A stretch of DNA of 64,000 nucleotides. It comes from Zoroaster sp. YZ-2022. Its lineage: Eukaryota > Echinodermata > Asteroidea > Forcipulatida > Zoroasteridae. Under the pieces are notes generated by a model that was not told where the DNA came from, did no database searches, and worked only from the letters and a program-made list of their open reading frames with translations. Numbering within the stretch: the stretch's first letter is position 1; each line of letters begins with the position of its first letter. The DNA is taken from positions 40,786,761-40,850,760 of the forward strand of contig CM055819.1 of the NCBI GenBank assembly GCA_029582265.1. Reading direction: 5' to 3'. Below, piece after piece: positions 18,700 to 30,472 of the stretch. The position numbers were made by a program, and so were the translations under genes.

Positions 18700-18860
18700 T
18701 TTATCGACTTGCGAGCGTAGTGAGCGGAGCGAATGGAGCGCAGCTCCTCACGTCCGGGGGTCCAAGGGCCCGCTTAAGGGGGTGAGTCCAGGGCATGGCC
18801 CGTTAGAGTCGAGTGAAGCCCCCAAAGCTCCTGGTTTTAGCTTTTAGAATCGGATTTGGA
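18700..18860. repeat. GC-rich repeat-like block
   Basis: An unusually GC-rich island with GAGCGxAGxGAGCGGAGCGA-type internal repetition and paired GTCC words. It resembles the fringe of a MITE, but I cannot define ends. Confidence 0.3.
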
Positions 18861-20024
18861 GGGCTCACCTTTCACATAATTTGTTGTATAATAGTATGAT
18901 ATTTTCATAGTATTATAAAAAATTTATGATGTGAAGGAGGCGCCCAATGCAATTGACAACATTGCTTTATGAAATTATGAAATGACAGTGATTCAGTGAC
19001 ATTGTAAATGTAATAGAGTATAGAGGATGTAATAAAAAACAATATGATTATCAACAATGTACAGTACAATGGTCTACTTGCTTTTTATCTTTTAGTGGTT
19101 TCATTTCATTGTTAATAAAAAGCACGGTTTTGTGTTGTACTTTTGGCAAAATAAACAGTACATGCCCTCATTTTCAACATATTTGAGCCATGGCACCTAC
19201 CAGGTGTCCACTTTTCATTATTAAAACTTAGATGCCAGCTTCTGGTTTTTTTTGATGAGGTGGTAACACTTGAGCAACTGGGGCCGCCAGGCATAGCAGC
19301 TCAGTTTTCTGGCCCAACCACAGTGGTCAAGACTCGTAGCGTGATCAGTTCCTGGGTCAGTTGTACCAGAACAACAAGATGTGGTCGCAGAGGAATGTCT
19401 CGAATTTGCCTGCCTCGCTTGACCCGCTGCTGCTATCACGGCCCCTTGCGCTTAGTGGCTGAAGAGAAAAGCTGGTGATACTTTTCGCGAAAAGTGCGAC
19501 ATAATATATTTGATCAAAACACTTCCAAAAATGTTCACAAAACTTTTCATGAACGGGCGGAGGAACACACGTGAATAATTTTCCCTTTGCTGAGCACATC
19601 GCGGGGAAAGCTAGACGTTTACAAAGTCACGCTTATCCAACCTGAAATTTACGTACATCGACATTACGAAGCACGTCGCATCATTTGCACGTGGTAGATA
19701 CTAGTGGCATTAGCTCATCGTGCAGGCGCAAACAACCAATCATAATGGGGATTCCCAGGTCTTTTCCCTGACGTCATAAATAAATGCTAATTAGTGTATT
19801 TGTTTGTACCGCTACAAACTGAGATTTATTTTATAATATCGTACAATGTTTTAATTGATCTATAGACTAAGTCCTCAAAATAGTGGCAAATAACTCAAAG
19901 AAATGAAGAATACATGAACTTTTTAAAAACTTTTATTACTGTTTAATGAAATATTCACACAATTTTTGTGCCGGTCGGTAAGACATCAATTTGCGTTTGG
20001 TGCCGGTCCAATGTGCGTTTGGTG
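18861..20024. other. Non-coding stretch, unassigned
   Basis: AT-rich except for a mixed block at 19,250-19,660 in which an 80-codon minus-strand frame (19,357-19,599) is open. I recognise no domain in it and do not call it a gene. Confidence 0.4.
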
Positions 20025-20132
20025 CACTCCAATGCTGATGTACAGTGTACATGTACATTATGTGCATATAATTATGTATAGTATAATATGTATACAGTAC
20101 ATAATGTACATTGTATCCATCATTTCATGTAT
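20025..20132 (+). repeat. Inverted repeat Z, left copy
   Basis: CACTCCAATGCTGATGTACA, AGTGTACAT, then TATAGTATA and CATTTCATGTATA. The reverse complement of this order occurs at 21,698-21,785. Confidence 0.7.
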
Positions 20133-20452
20133 AGAGCAGCTACACTCAGCAGTGTGACTGGGGTTGGTTCAGCAGTGTGAGTAGGTGACCGATGATTTAC
20201 TTGGGGAGTGGGGAACAGACCTTCGTCGGGTCATGCAGTGCGTACACTTTCATAATTACTTAAATAATTATTTTACTTCTATTGTACATGTTCCAAATAG
20301 TTTTTTTCTCAATATAACTTTCGGTACACACATGTACATGTATGTACACATGTACCCTGAAACGCAAAACACCTTACTTTGACCACTTGAAACCATTCAA
20401 AATTTCCACTTACAAAATGCCCATTGATTTTGTACACACATGGTGATACCAT

Positions 20453-20795
20453 TTGAACAGTGTTGGAACTAAAGCAAGCTTTACTAAATCCATTCAAATA
20501 GAGGGTCCATTGATTCACCACTTAGAAGTATCCAAACAAGGTTTTGTAACATACTACCATTTGGAAAGATCCAAACAAGGTTTTGTATTAGCTGACCTAC
20601 CATTCAGAACCATTTGGGGGAATCAATACTGTACACAGTTATTTAATTCAAAACCACAAAAGCAAATGGTTTCAAATGGTGGATCAACTTGTATGAAAAA
20701 GGTACCAGAAGAGGGTTAAAACACAGAATTCTACCGTAAATGTGGAAATACAGACCATGCAAGGACATGTTTCAAATGTATACATTATATGTAGT
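20453..20795 (+). pseudogene. Possible retroelement gag/ORF1 remnant
   Basis: A frame with one stop (20,717-20,719) reads from 20,453 to 20,795. It contains an internal repetition (HLEVSKQGFV / HLERSKQGFV) and ends YRKCGNTDHARTCFKC, close to a CCHC zinc knuckle, although the first cysteine is tyrosine and the last spacing is one residue short. ORF1/gag proteins of retroelements end in such knuckles. The rest is not recognisable. It could be chance. Confidence 0.3.
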
Positions 20796-21070
20796 TCACA
20801 GTAAACCTTTTCTATTCTGATGTACTCGCTCCAATGCATAATCACCCGGTTCCATTTTTCGGTTCGGAGTACCCGTAAACGACTTTTTAAAATTGGGACT
20901 TACCATTTCAGCAGTGTGAACAGAAATTTTTGACTGTTGAACAATGTAATGTTTACACTTTTAGGAGCAATTTTATTCAAGAGATTACACTCTGATAAGC
21001 CTTTGTAGTATTTTATAGACATTTTCCATATACTTTTGTCCAACTGTTTGTGATACATTGTATCCAATCA

Positions 21071-21391
21071 TTAACCCTCCTACTATAGCTGCACTTTAGT
21101 AGCAAGTAGCTTTTGAGGTCAAAACCAGTCAACTGCCTGTTTTGACTGTTGACCCATATGTGCACACAGGGGCATTTTGGACTGGTTTTTAAACTTTGTC
21201 ATTTTGACCACCCTGAACAATACCAGACAGTGTTTTTTACCAGTCAAAAACGGTCGAATCAATTTGACCTGAAAATGTACTTACTACACATAAGGTTTGA
21301 CAGTGTTTGACTTTTAAGTGCACTAGATAAACCATGGCAAGTATATCAACATTTTGACTGATTTTGACCCTTGTAATAGTAGGAGGGTTAA
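21071..21391. mobile_element. piggyBac-like MITE
   Basis: TTAA on both sides (21,071-21,074 and 21,388-21,391) and perfect 12-bp ends CCCTCCTACTAT / ATAGTAGGAGGG fit a non-autonomous piggyBac element, which duplicates its TTAA target. The interior is rich in TTGACTG and CAGTCAA words, so it can fold on itself. Distorted copies lie at 39,211-39,412 (reverse), 39,709-39,965 (forward) and, in part, 44,590-44,640. Confidence 0.8.
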
Positions 21392-21697
21392 GACTCAAAT
21401 AGCCTGGCTGTGGCATGCTACAAACAAGTATCAAACTAGCTGCTCAGGATGGAATATTTGCCTATTGTTCACAGTAATTGGATTACTGTGAACATGCCGT
21501 TATAACATATACGTGCGTATACGTTTGCAGCGCGTGAGAGAATGTTATTGATGCACACCTAGCTATTTGAACATTGCAACGTTTACTTACTCAATGTACC
21601 ATCTCGCTCGCTACGATGTCACCACGTGCCATCAGCGTTTGCAAAATGAGACTGTAGCTGCGTTGGTGGCGCACTTTTGTCCCAACCCTTTCTATGT

Positions 21698-21785
21698 ACA
21701 TGAAATGATGCATACAATGTACATCATGTACTATACTATACTATACATGCATACATAATGTACACTGTACATCAGAATTGGAGTG
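21698..21785 (-). repeat. Inverted repeat Z, right copy
   Basis: Reverse complement of 20,025-20,132: ACATGAAATGATGCATACAA, TACTATACTATAC, ATAATGTACACTGTACATCA, GGAGTG. Rich in TACATGTA-like words. Confidence 0.7.
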
Positions 21786-22004
21786 CCCTGCCCATCTTTA
21801 AAAGTACACCCTACCTTTGAGAACCCATTTTTATATTTGGTATACACAATAAGTATACGTTGGGCCTTTGTTTGACAGAATTTCATGAATTTTAATTCTG
21901 CTACCCACGCGGGGTCAAAGGTCAAAGTACACTTTGCTTGACAACTTGCTTATTTTTTTATATTTTTTTTTTAATTCAAAATTGCAAAGTGGATAATTTA
22001 TGAT

Positions 22005-22254
22005 GATAAGAGCTTTCATTTAACATAAAAATCACTTTCTTACGATATTTTTAACCGGAGTTACAGATTTCCAAAGTTAGGGAGGTCAAACGGAAAGTAA
22101 AAAGTTCAACGACCTGTAACTCACAAACCACATGACCAAAATGCTCAAATTTCAGTTTTGGGTTTTCTCATACAATTAAACAAACCTAGAAAGTAAAGAA
22201 AAATATGTAAGATTGACCTCGGAAAGGTGTGTGATTTGACATGGGAATGACCCA
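22005..22254 (-). repeat. Dispersed repeat X, copy 2 (inverted)
   Basis: Reverse-complement copy of 18,041-18,296, for example AGAGCTTTCATTTAACATAA, CAACGACCTGTAACTCACAA and GTGTGATTTGACATGGGAAT. Confidence 0.8.
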
Positions 22255-22881
22255 TGTACACATAAATTACATTTACCCGGTCATTACCACACTGTCATTC
22301 ATTCACAAAACATGTGACATTTAACAGAGGACAGAGTAGTACTCCTGCTCATACTGAGTACATGTGTTTATATTGTCCATACAAAATACTTCAGTATTAA
22401 TGTCTCATGTTCCCTAAATGTCTAGCATTTGTACCCATCACGCAGTGGAAAGTCCCATTGTGGGGAACATTGACAGTGCTGCCATTTTCTGGACCAATTT
22501 AAGTGCAACTGGTGAAAAACACAGCCAGTCTCAGTAAAGAATATCTGTAACTGCAATGAAAAGAAATGTGGGTGGTTCAAAGAAGGGATGGCAACATTAC
22601 AATAAATACTTTACTCTTTTTCCAATAACATTTATAGGTATTTTCTGCGAAGTGCAAGTTAACATCAGCAGTGGACAGTGGGTAGACAACGGACAAGATC
22701 GATTATATTGACCTGTTCATCACCTGCTGCATCAGGGACAGCTAGAGATAGTTATCTGGTTAATGAGTTCTAATTAATTGGTTCACTTTCTAAAAGCATT
22801 TATTGTTCGCTTTCTGTCATCAATAATCATGTTTATTGAATGAATTGCAGTGATCAAAAACCACGGTTATGAATTTAATGA

Positions 22882-23025
22882 AATGCAAAATGGTTTTCTC
22901 CTCACTACATCAAAGTCGGGTATCACCAGATGAAGAAGGTTTTATTGGTGCCGATCTACATTGAAGGATATAAGATGGGATCAGCTGCCAAGGAGAATAA
23001 GAAGGTGGGTTACTACTATTTACAG
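22882..23025 (+). CDS. Possible internal exon of an unknown gene
   Basis: A frame from after a stop at 22,879 reads KWFSPHYIKVGYHQMKKVLL, then VPIYIEGYKMGSAAKENKK, with coding-like composition in an AT-rich setting. Possible splice donors follow at AAG|GTGGGT (23,004/23,005) and CAG|GTAGCT (23,025/23,026). No family is recognised and no partner exon is proven. It may be chance. Confidence 0.2.
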
Positions 23026-23339
23026 GTAGCTGTTTGCAACTCCATTAAAAAGCAATTTAACAAAATTTTTAACCAAAACAATACGATTTTTGCATGGAAA
23101 CCAATAACAAGAAGATAAAACAAAATGCACATATTGCTACATGCTACATGTACATGTACATGCAAAATTCTATTTAAAACAGCATTTATACACACACACA
23201 AATCATTTAAAATCATTTAGTTGGAATTTAAACATCTATCTGCAGAATGTAAGAATAAGCCTAAAAAATATAACCTTTGGATACTTTTCACAGCACCTTC
23301 TCTGCTGGCTCATTTGAACCCATCTGGCTGGCATCTTCA

Positions 23340-23885
23340 ATCTTGTTTTACCTTGACAGAGGCTAGACCTGGATCAATTCTGATGTTTCCGATCCAGAAA
23401 TAGCCATTCCCAGCTACACAATCTTCGCAAAGACAGAACTGATGCGTCAAGGCGGTGGAGTCCTTTGGATGCCACAATTATTAGGAATGTCGCAGGAAGA
23501 TGCGAGTTTGAACACCCAAATCTCGAGTTATTATGGGTGGAAGTCTGTCTCTCAAAACGTAACAAGACCCTATTGGGTGTGTTTTATAGACCTCCAAATA
23601 CTGGCATTCAACTAATAGAAGACCTTGCTGATTCACTACTCTCACTGCTGTTCTCCTATCACTACCACACACAGTATGTATGGCTGTTGGAGATTTCAAT
23701 CTCCCAATGCTGCGGGTGGAGCCATGATTCAAGTCTTCCCCCCATCATGGCTCTATACATGATGCTGCTTTTGTTGACTTGGTTGTATGACCACACATGA
23801 TCTGCATCAAAGCAATCTTTGCTCCGACTAGAGGCACCAATCTTTTGGACCTGGTTCTGGGCTCATTTCACCGGGTTTGGGGATA
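23340..23885 (+). pseudogene. LINE AP-endonuclease remnant (CR1/L2/Jockey type)
   Basis: The apurinic-like endonuclease of a LINE nicks the target DNA. Pieces in several frames follow the domain order: LTEA and TWINSDVSDPEIAIPSYTIF then RQGGGVLWM (23,354-23,470), NLELLWVEVCLSKRNKT and LLGVFYRPPNTGIQLIEDLA (23,517-23,640), then a GDFNLP-like block near 23,690 and TRGTNLLDLVLGS near 23,828-23,866. The aspartate and asparagine of GDFN, which belong to the active site, are readable. Frameshifts break it repeatedly. The RT that should follow is absent. It may belong to the same group as the LINE at 1-2190. Confidence 0.75.
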
Positions 23886-24278
23886 CACTCAAAATATGCT
23901 GAACTCAACTTTTTAAGGGGACAATTGTATAAGATTGGCTAATGAGTGTTTGAGGAAAATTATGGTTTATCCTGATTAATTATATCACTAGAGTATGAAT
24001 CAAATTGTTTTTTTTAATAATTTCGGGTTTAAATTTATTATTTCTATCCAGAAGAATGTTGTGGTGTCCATGGAAATAAAAAGGATGATGAAAAATTGTG
24101 AGCATAAAAAAATATGCACATATTATGATGATGAAGAATAAAAAAAATTAAAAAAAAGTAAACCTTTTTCTGTTAATATTATGTGTTATATGATGTTTAA
24201 ATTCTCACATAAAAGGTAGCCATTACTGGAATATTTGCATAAATTATTTCAGCAACGGCGCTCAAATTTTCTTCTTCA

Positions 24279-24908
24279 TCGACGTAACGCGTAATGGGTG
24301 TCTTTTTGGTAAATTCAGTTACGTCGACAGAATGGTGTAAAAGATTTTCGCCAGTGCCCAAAAACTATATAACATTGCATCATAATATTCATGTCCAAAA
24401 CCCCTCTTTTAATGGAATGAAAGTGTCAGGCTGGAAGTTCAACTGTACGTTTCTCTCAAAAATTGTTGAAATACTCACGACCGAATTTGGTGTCCATCCG
24501 TATTTCGTTACATCGAAGCACAATTCGTAGAAAAAAAATATTCCACCGCGTACATTAAAAATAGTATGGTGCATAACTGATGTCTACACGACCGTCTTGA
24601 TTTCAAACTCATTAAGTCTGTTTTACCGAGGTTTAATTTGGCGGAAAAAGCTGTCTGAAACCCCGGCGTCTTTTTTGTTACGTCGATAAATGTAAACCAA
24701 TATCAAAAATTACGTCAAAAAACAGCAAATACCATTGGTTGTAAAATATTATGCCAAGTTTCAACTGTTTTTAAAGCTTTTGAGGAGGGGCAAACATTTT
24801 TTTAAACATTTAAACGGAGTACTTATTTTGTGATGACACTAAACAGTTGTCGAAAACTCTTTCACATCGAATAAAACTAAATTGAGCCGGAGTCTCATGT
24901 TACGTCGA
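24279..24908. repeat. Cluster of GTTACGTCGA decamers
   Basis: GTTACGTCGA occurs at 24,318, 24,677 and 24,899, as GTTACATCGA at 24,507, and inverted as TCGACGTAAC at 24,279. The spacing is irregular. The intervening sequence is not otherwise repeated as far as I can see. Confidence 0.7.
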
Positions 24909-26882
24909 TGCCCTTGCGCAACGGCTTGCGCTGCGTTAGACTCTGCGCGCAAAAGTGCATTCATTGCAATGCTATTCAAAAATGCATCGCCAGATGCAGC
25001 ATGCGCAACTGTGGACAATGTTTGCGCAAGTGTTGAACGAGCGTGCACGTAATATCGTTTAATTCGGCGAAGCATTGCAAACCGAAATCATTGTCGAAAA
25101 TGAGTTTCGTCAGCATTGCCCTCATGCCAAATATTACAAAATAATATGCACTGATAATATTGAAATAAACATTTACGTTTACTTTTGGGGAAATTCTCTC
25201 ATTGGATTTTAGGAGCAAACCAAGGCAAAATCGTTGCAGTCTTCGCCGAATGACATGACATACCACGTGTCCGTAAACTGGGCAACAATGGTGTTTACGG
25301 TCGTGTGAACATCGTCGGTTACAAGGGCCAACCATTGTTGCTTGATTTACACACACACAGGGGAAAGCAGTATCCAACCCTCCATTTTTTCACTTACCTT
25401 TATAATATATTCAATAATACTCTACATCAACGGTACTAAGATTGTATTTTGAGTGTAATGAGGAAAAAGTTTGTCCCTCCCAAATCAAACATTGGATTAT
25501 TGAAAGCTTGAATTAAAAAAAAAAAATTAACAGTTGTTTTCTAGTTCTTTTAGTTTGCATATCTGGTGTTCCTAAATCAATCCACCAACATTAAATATTC
25601 TGGCTACAAACTTACTATTTGTATGAGGATGCATTAAAAAGTATTAATCCTTACCAAGGTTTGGGATGTCAAAACATCTTTTTCACAAAATAATACTTCA
25701 AATTTTCTAGATCCAAACCATTTTAAAGCAGAGTCAAAAATAAGGCATGAATATCTTTATCCCATTGTCCATGGCAGCACAAACAACAAATTATAGCGAT
25801 ATGTAATGTGCAGATAGGCTTGAACACCAATAAAACTATAATTTGGGAAGGCAATTTTAACTTAACTCTGTAACCGTGAGAAATTAGATCAGGTCTATAA
25901 CATTTTATTTATTATAGAAAGTGAATGAGGTCTCAGAGTGAAAATAAAATTCTCCCACCCCAAATTTGGTGGTTTTTATTCTCTTGATTCTAACAAATTA
26001 TTGAAACATTTACAGACACTTTACCAATAGTGTGTAATGGTGGATACAATTAGTAATGACCCAAAATTTAAAACAATTTTTAAAGTTAGTAATTAGTTTT
26101 AAAATGACACATAAATCACACACAGATCCTTGTGCTGCAGAGTTCTTGAAAAAAAAGTTCAAGGTGTGCTCCCGTATACGTAGTTCAGGTTTCGTCTGAT
26201 AGTAGCTTTTGTGTACTCTTAAATATTCTACAGATGTCTTTTAAAGGTCAATTTCTGCATAGAGAAGTGACTTATGGGTCTGTATAATCTCTGAAGAACT
26301 GTAACTGTTGCTCATAGTGAATAGTAATGTGTTGTCTACTGAGTATTATCGTTGTTCATGGCGACATTACGGCGTGGACACGGTGTCCAATGTTGTCAGT
26401 GTTACATCCGTGACAGGCCCAGTTTAGGACAGAATAAACTCAATTGAAGGTCCAATGTAATTCACCAGAAAACCCCAATACCACAGCAATAAAACTCATT
26501 GTCCTTTCCAAGTCTACTTTTAAATAGATTTTAAAAAATTATTTAATAAAAAAAAAATTTCCCAGAATAAAGCCCTCAGATGCCAAAAAAAAACAAATAA
26601 TGATCATTTTACGAATTTTTTTATTGCTTCGATGTAAGACAGAGACAAAAAGCATAATATTAATTAGTGACGCATGAAACCAGACTGATTTTGAGTGAAA
26701 AAGAGATGAGGGATTCATGTTTTAACTAACATCTGCTGCATTGAAAATATGTTTTGGTGTTCATGTTGAATCCGCCACATCACAATATGTGATTTGTTTT
26801 GTCCCCTTCATGTTGACACACAAACTGGATCATTAGGTTTTTTTGGGTTGTGCCCAAACACCTCTTTGATATTGATTGTTCG
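24909..26882. other. Non-coding stretch
   Basis: A small block richer in CpG and GCGCAA words (24,900-25,080), a short inverted pair (CCGTAAAC ... GTTTACGG) near 25,272-25,300, then AT-rich sequence. No gene recognised. Confidence 0.4.
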
Positions 26883-26910
26883 GTTTTTTTTTTCTTCTTC
26901 TTCTTCTTCT
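26883..26910. repeat. (TTC)n microsatellite
   Basis: A T run followed by about six TTC units. Confidence 0.85.
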
Positions 26911-27078
26911 TAAAAAGGAATTATCCAGAGACAAAAACATAGTTGCAGAGTTCTATGAGAAACCCTAAAACTTCACACATAGTTAGACCTTGCAACATGT
27001 AGTTTTATGTCAAATTGTGACGTCATAGTGAGATCATCAGATACTCGTCGAATACACTAAATCAAAGTTTAATATTTT

Positions 27079-27310
27079 AAAAAAGTCATATCTCCCATGA
27101 ACCACAAACTATATTTTCACAATCTTTGCAGCATGTTATAGATCTTTAATTATGTGATTTTTCGCATACAGAGGCGTGACCCCAATCAAGCCTCTGCTTC
27201 CCGATTGAAACCGAAGTTGAAAAATTTCAAAAAATTAAAAAATCATATCTCATGAGACCACATAAATATTTTCCACAATCTTGTGCATCCATCTTAAAGA
27301 CCTTGAACAC
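27079..27310. repeat. Short duplicated segment
   Basis: AAAAGTCATATCTCCCATGA and AAAAATCATATCTCATGAGA, followed in both by ACCACA, ATATTTTC(A/C)ACAATCTT and ATCTTxAA, mark two copies about 158 bases apart. Non-coding. Confidence 0.65.
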
Positions 27311-27649
27311 GTGCCAGCATTTCTTACAGACATGACCCCCCAATTTAGAAGACCTCTCCTTCCGATTGAAAACAGGTTAAACGAACAACTATTCAAAAGC
27401 ATGACCATTGTACGCTCTTTCTCACACACAGACATATCGGCTATAATTGTGTGTGTATATGCATTATCTAATTAGAAATAGAATAGTTCAGGTTTACGAA
27501 GAGACGCAGCGCAGGTCATGACCTTCCTGCCATGCATGCACGCCGCACAGTATAGTAACGTACCATGCAGCAGCAAAAACAATGGCTTCCTGAGTGTCGG
27601 GCCTGGCCTGCAGAAAAATGCTCTGCCGTAGAAAATGTACTAATTTAGC

Positions 27650-27766
27650 ATGGAATCCAAATTGTTATCTTTTTGCGGAGATGAGTTAGTGACAAAAGAT
27701 TCTTTCTATGTGCAAGTGGATGGAAGAAATAGGCAGTGCGTTTGGTGTGATATTGCCAATGTCTAA
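27650..27766 (+). CDS. Short open frame, unknown
   Basis: ATG at 27,650 opens 38 codons, MESKLLSFCGDELV to GRNRQCVWCDIANV, ending in TAA. A CxxC sits near the end. The composition looks coding, and a TTTAGC precedes the ATG, so it might be an exon whose continuation is lost. It faintly resembles the cysteine-rich tail of some piggyBac-derived proteins. Low confidence. Confidence 0.2.
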   Translation: MESKLLSFCGDELVTKDSFYVQVDGRNRQCVWCDIANV

Positions 27767-28035
27767 GCGTTAGGGCTTGTTGGAGCTAACGACATAACAT
27801 ACGTCAGACTAACGTACAGGTAATGTAGGGAATTAATTTAAAGAATTTGAAAATATATCTGGACCTAATCAGACTACATATTTTTTGTAAAAAATAGTTG
27901 GACTTAGGCCCATATGAAAAATATCCTTGACAAATTTAACTTATGTCTTCCCAGATTCTTTATCCAGTCTCATTTGTGATCTGTCCTGCTCCCTCGCAGT
28001 ATACGTGTAGTGACAATTTCTAAAATAAGATATTT

Positions 28036-29200
28036 CCCTGGGTGATTATTGGTTACCAATAGTTACCATGTTAATGCAACTGACCAACAAAAATAAACTA
28101 TAAACTTAACCACCCCAAATCCATAAAAATTGAAAGGGGCACTTTTTTTGGGAAAAAAAATCAGCACTGTTGAAAAAAAATGGGGATCTTTATAATGGGT
28201 TTTTATCAGATACTTAAAAGTAATACTACATGTGGTTGCAAACAAACATAACTTTGTACATGAGCCAAGAATATTAAACCCTTTATGATTGTAACAAGTA
28301 TGAAATGAACTTCAAATTGAACTAAAGTTTTGGGTTATTTTTCCATAGTGTATACAATGAAGATGGATGTTGACCCAATTATTTAATTCATTACCTTATG
28401 TATGGGATGAATAGCGACATTCTAATTAATTTCCTAAAATTGAATTACCATTTGGGTGCCATCTGGGTGTTCAAATGCTTATGGGTACCACCTGAGTGGT
28501 ACAAATGCTTCCATGCCACTTGCAGGCTGAGCTGAGAGGAAAGAAATAAAATAAGGTGGAAGAAACAGAAACAGACACATCAAGTGGCGATAGGCAAATA
28601 TGCCGGGTGAAATGTACATCGACCGACGTATTATGTCGACTGAATCGACTTCACATTATTCCAGGATATTTATTTCATGAAAAATCAGCTAGCCCATATA
28701 TCCTCACGAATTCCTCCATGTCATGTCAGTCTGATGTCGTAACCTTACAATTAGTGACCAGCACAGCTATTTGTACGCGAGTGTATGCAACTGATAACGC
28801 TATATTGGATCCTTCTATTTTCTGAAGGAGGATTTTTTAGAAAGGGAAATAAAGTGGTTTTTAAAGATAGTTTTCGCTTCTGTACCACCAAAAATCGATA
28901 GAATAATTTTTTAACTGGTTAATCTGGTTGCCAAAAAAACCCCAAAAACCCTTTAAAAGTGGTGGTGGGATACTTACATTAACTTCCCCAAAAATTAATC
29001 AATCAAGTTTCAAGTATGCAGTAAGCTTGGCTTGGCGATAACGATTTTTTTTTTTATCCACGATATATCGCAAAACATATATTGTAATTTTCAATAATAT
29101 ACGCAATTTTTTTTGTGCATGATTGCTTTAGAGCCAATAACCACAGGTATAAAATATGCCCTCTGGCAGTGTCACAATAATTGCAAATTTATTTGCAGGC
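28036..29200. repeat. 1.2-kb tandem duplication, unit A
   Basis: Starts TGGGTGATTATTGG and ends ATTTATTTGCAGG. Matches unit B (29,261-30,472) throughout, for example AGTTACCATGTTAAT, AAAATCAGCACTGTTGAAAA, GTGTATACAATGAAGATGGA and AACCACAGGTAT. Includes dispersed repeat Y copy 2 (28,655-28,890). Runs are longer in this unit (for example eight A where unit B has five), a sign of local sequence error. Confidence 0.85.
28655..28890 (+). repeat. Dispersed repeat Y, copy 2
   Basis: Shares CCAGGATATTTATTTCATGA, ACAATTAGTGACCA, CTTCTATTTTCTGAAGG and TTTTTAAAGATAGTTTTCGC with 18,307-18,660. The 5' part of the family is missing here. Confidence 0.75.
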
Positions 29201-29260
29201 GATAATATGTACTTCTGATATCATCATACTTTTTTGGTGACAATTTAAAAAGGATTCATT

Positions 29261-30472
29261 TCCTGGTGATTATTTTCAATAGTTACCATGTTAATACCTT
29301 GACCAATAACAAAATAACCTTGACCAACAAAATAAACAAAACCTTAACCACCCCAACCATGAAAATTACCTGAAAAGGGGCACTTTTTGGTAAAAATCAG
29401 CACTGTTGAAAAAATGGGATCTTTTATATTAGAGTTTTATCAGATGCTTAAAGTAATACTAGTTCTCGTTACTAAACATAACTTTGTATATGAACCAAGA
29501 ATATTCAACCCTTTGGCGTTGTGAATGGCAAACATGGAAATGAACCAAGCTGAACTAAAGTTTTGGATTATTATTTTCATGGTGTATACAATGAAGATGG
29601 ATGCTGACCCAATTATTTATTATTTTACATGTATGGATGAATAGCCTACATTCTAAAAATTAAATTACCATTTGATTTATAGATCTTATGGTACCACTCA
29701 AATTGGTAAAGCAATGTTTCCATGCCATTTGCAGGGCTGAGAGGAAGAAATGAGGAGAAACAGGAAACACCCAAGGCGTAGGCAAATATTGAAAATTTGG
29801 GTTAGAATGTCGAATTGAACCGCCACTTTTTTCTCATTCAATATAACCAATAAAGTAATCTTACCTACCTCGTAAGGTGGAGAACATATGGATGATGATG
29901 GACATATCAGCTAAGTTAATCCCAGGATATTTATTTCATGAAAATGTAGCTTTTTGGTCTGATACGAATTTTCCTCAGTCAGTGTCAGTCTGATGTAAAT
30001 TCCACAATTAGTGACCACAGTTTATTGTACATGTGCAGTGGCAACTATACATGATCCCTTTCTATTTTCGAAGGGGAGGATTTTTTTAGAAGGGAAATAA
30101 AGTCCAAAACCATCATAAAGTGGATTTTAAAGATAGTTTCACCAAAACGGGAGCAGAATAATTTTTAACTACAGTTAGTGGTTGGAATTTATTTTCAAAA
30201 AAAACTATAAAAGTGGCGGTGTTGGGATCTTGACATTTTTTCCAAAATTCAATCAAAGTTTTAAATGCAGTAGCAGTGGTAAGCTAAAGCGATAACCCAG
30301 GTTTTTTTTATCCATGATATATCGGCAAACATATATTGCAATTTTTTCAATAATATCGCAATCTTTTTTTGTATTCATGCATGATTGCATTGATTGCTTT
30401 AGAAACCGATAACCACAGGTATGTAATTCTCATCTAAAAGTGTCACAATAAATTGCAAAATTTATTTGCAGG
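29261..30472. repeat. 1.2-kb tandem duplication, unit B
   Basis: Second unit of the duplication, 61 bases after unit A. It contains repeat Y copy 3 (29,803-30,145) in fuller form than unit A. Both units contain GATATATCG and related words near the end. Confidence 0.85.
29803..30145 (+). repeat. Dispersed repeat Y, copy 3
   Basis: TAGAATGTCG, TTCTCATTCAATATAACC, ATGGATGATGATGGACATAT and AGTGGATTTTAAAGATAGTT match 18,307-18,660 closely. Confidence 0.8.

Noticed and set aside
25200..25370. Paired words CCGTAAAC/GTTTACGG and CAACAATGG/CCATTGTTG as a regulatory hairpin
   Set aside because: The arms are only 8-9 bases and this falls within what AT-rich DNA yields by chance.
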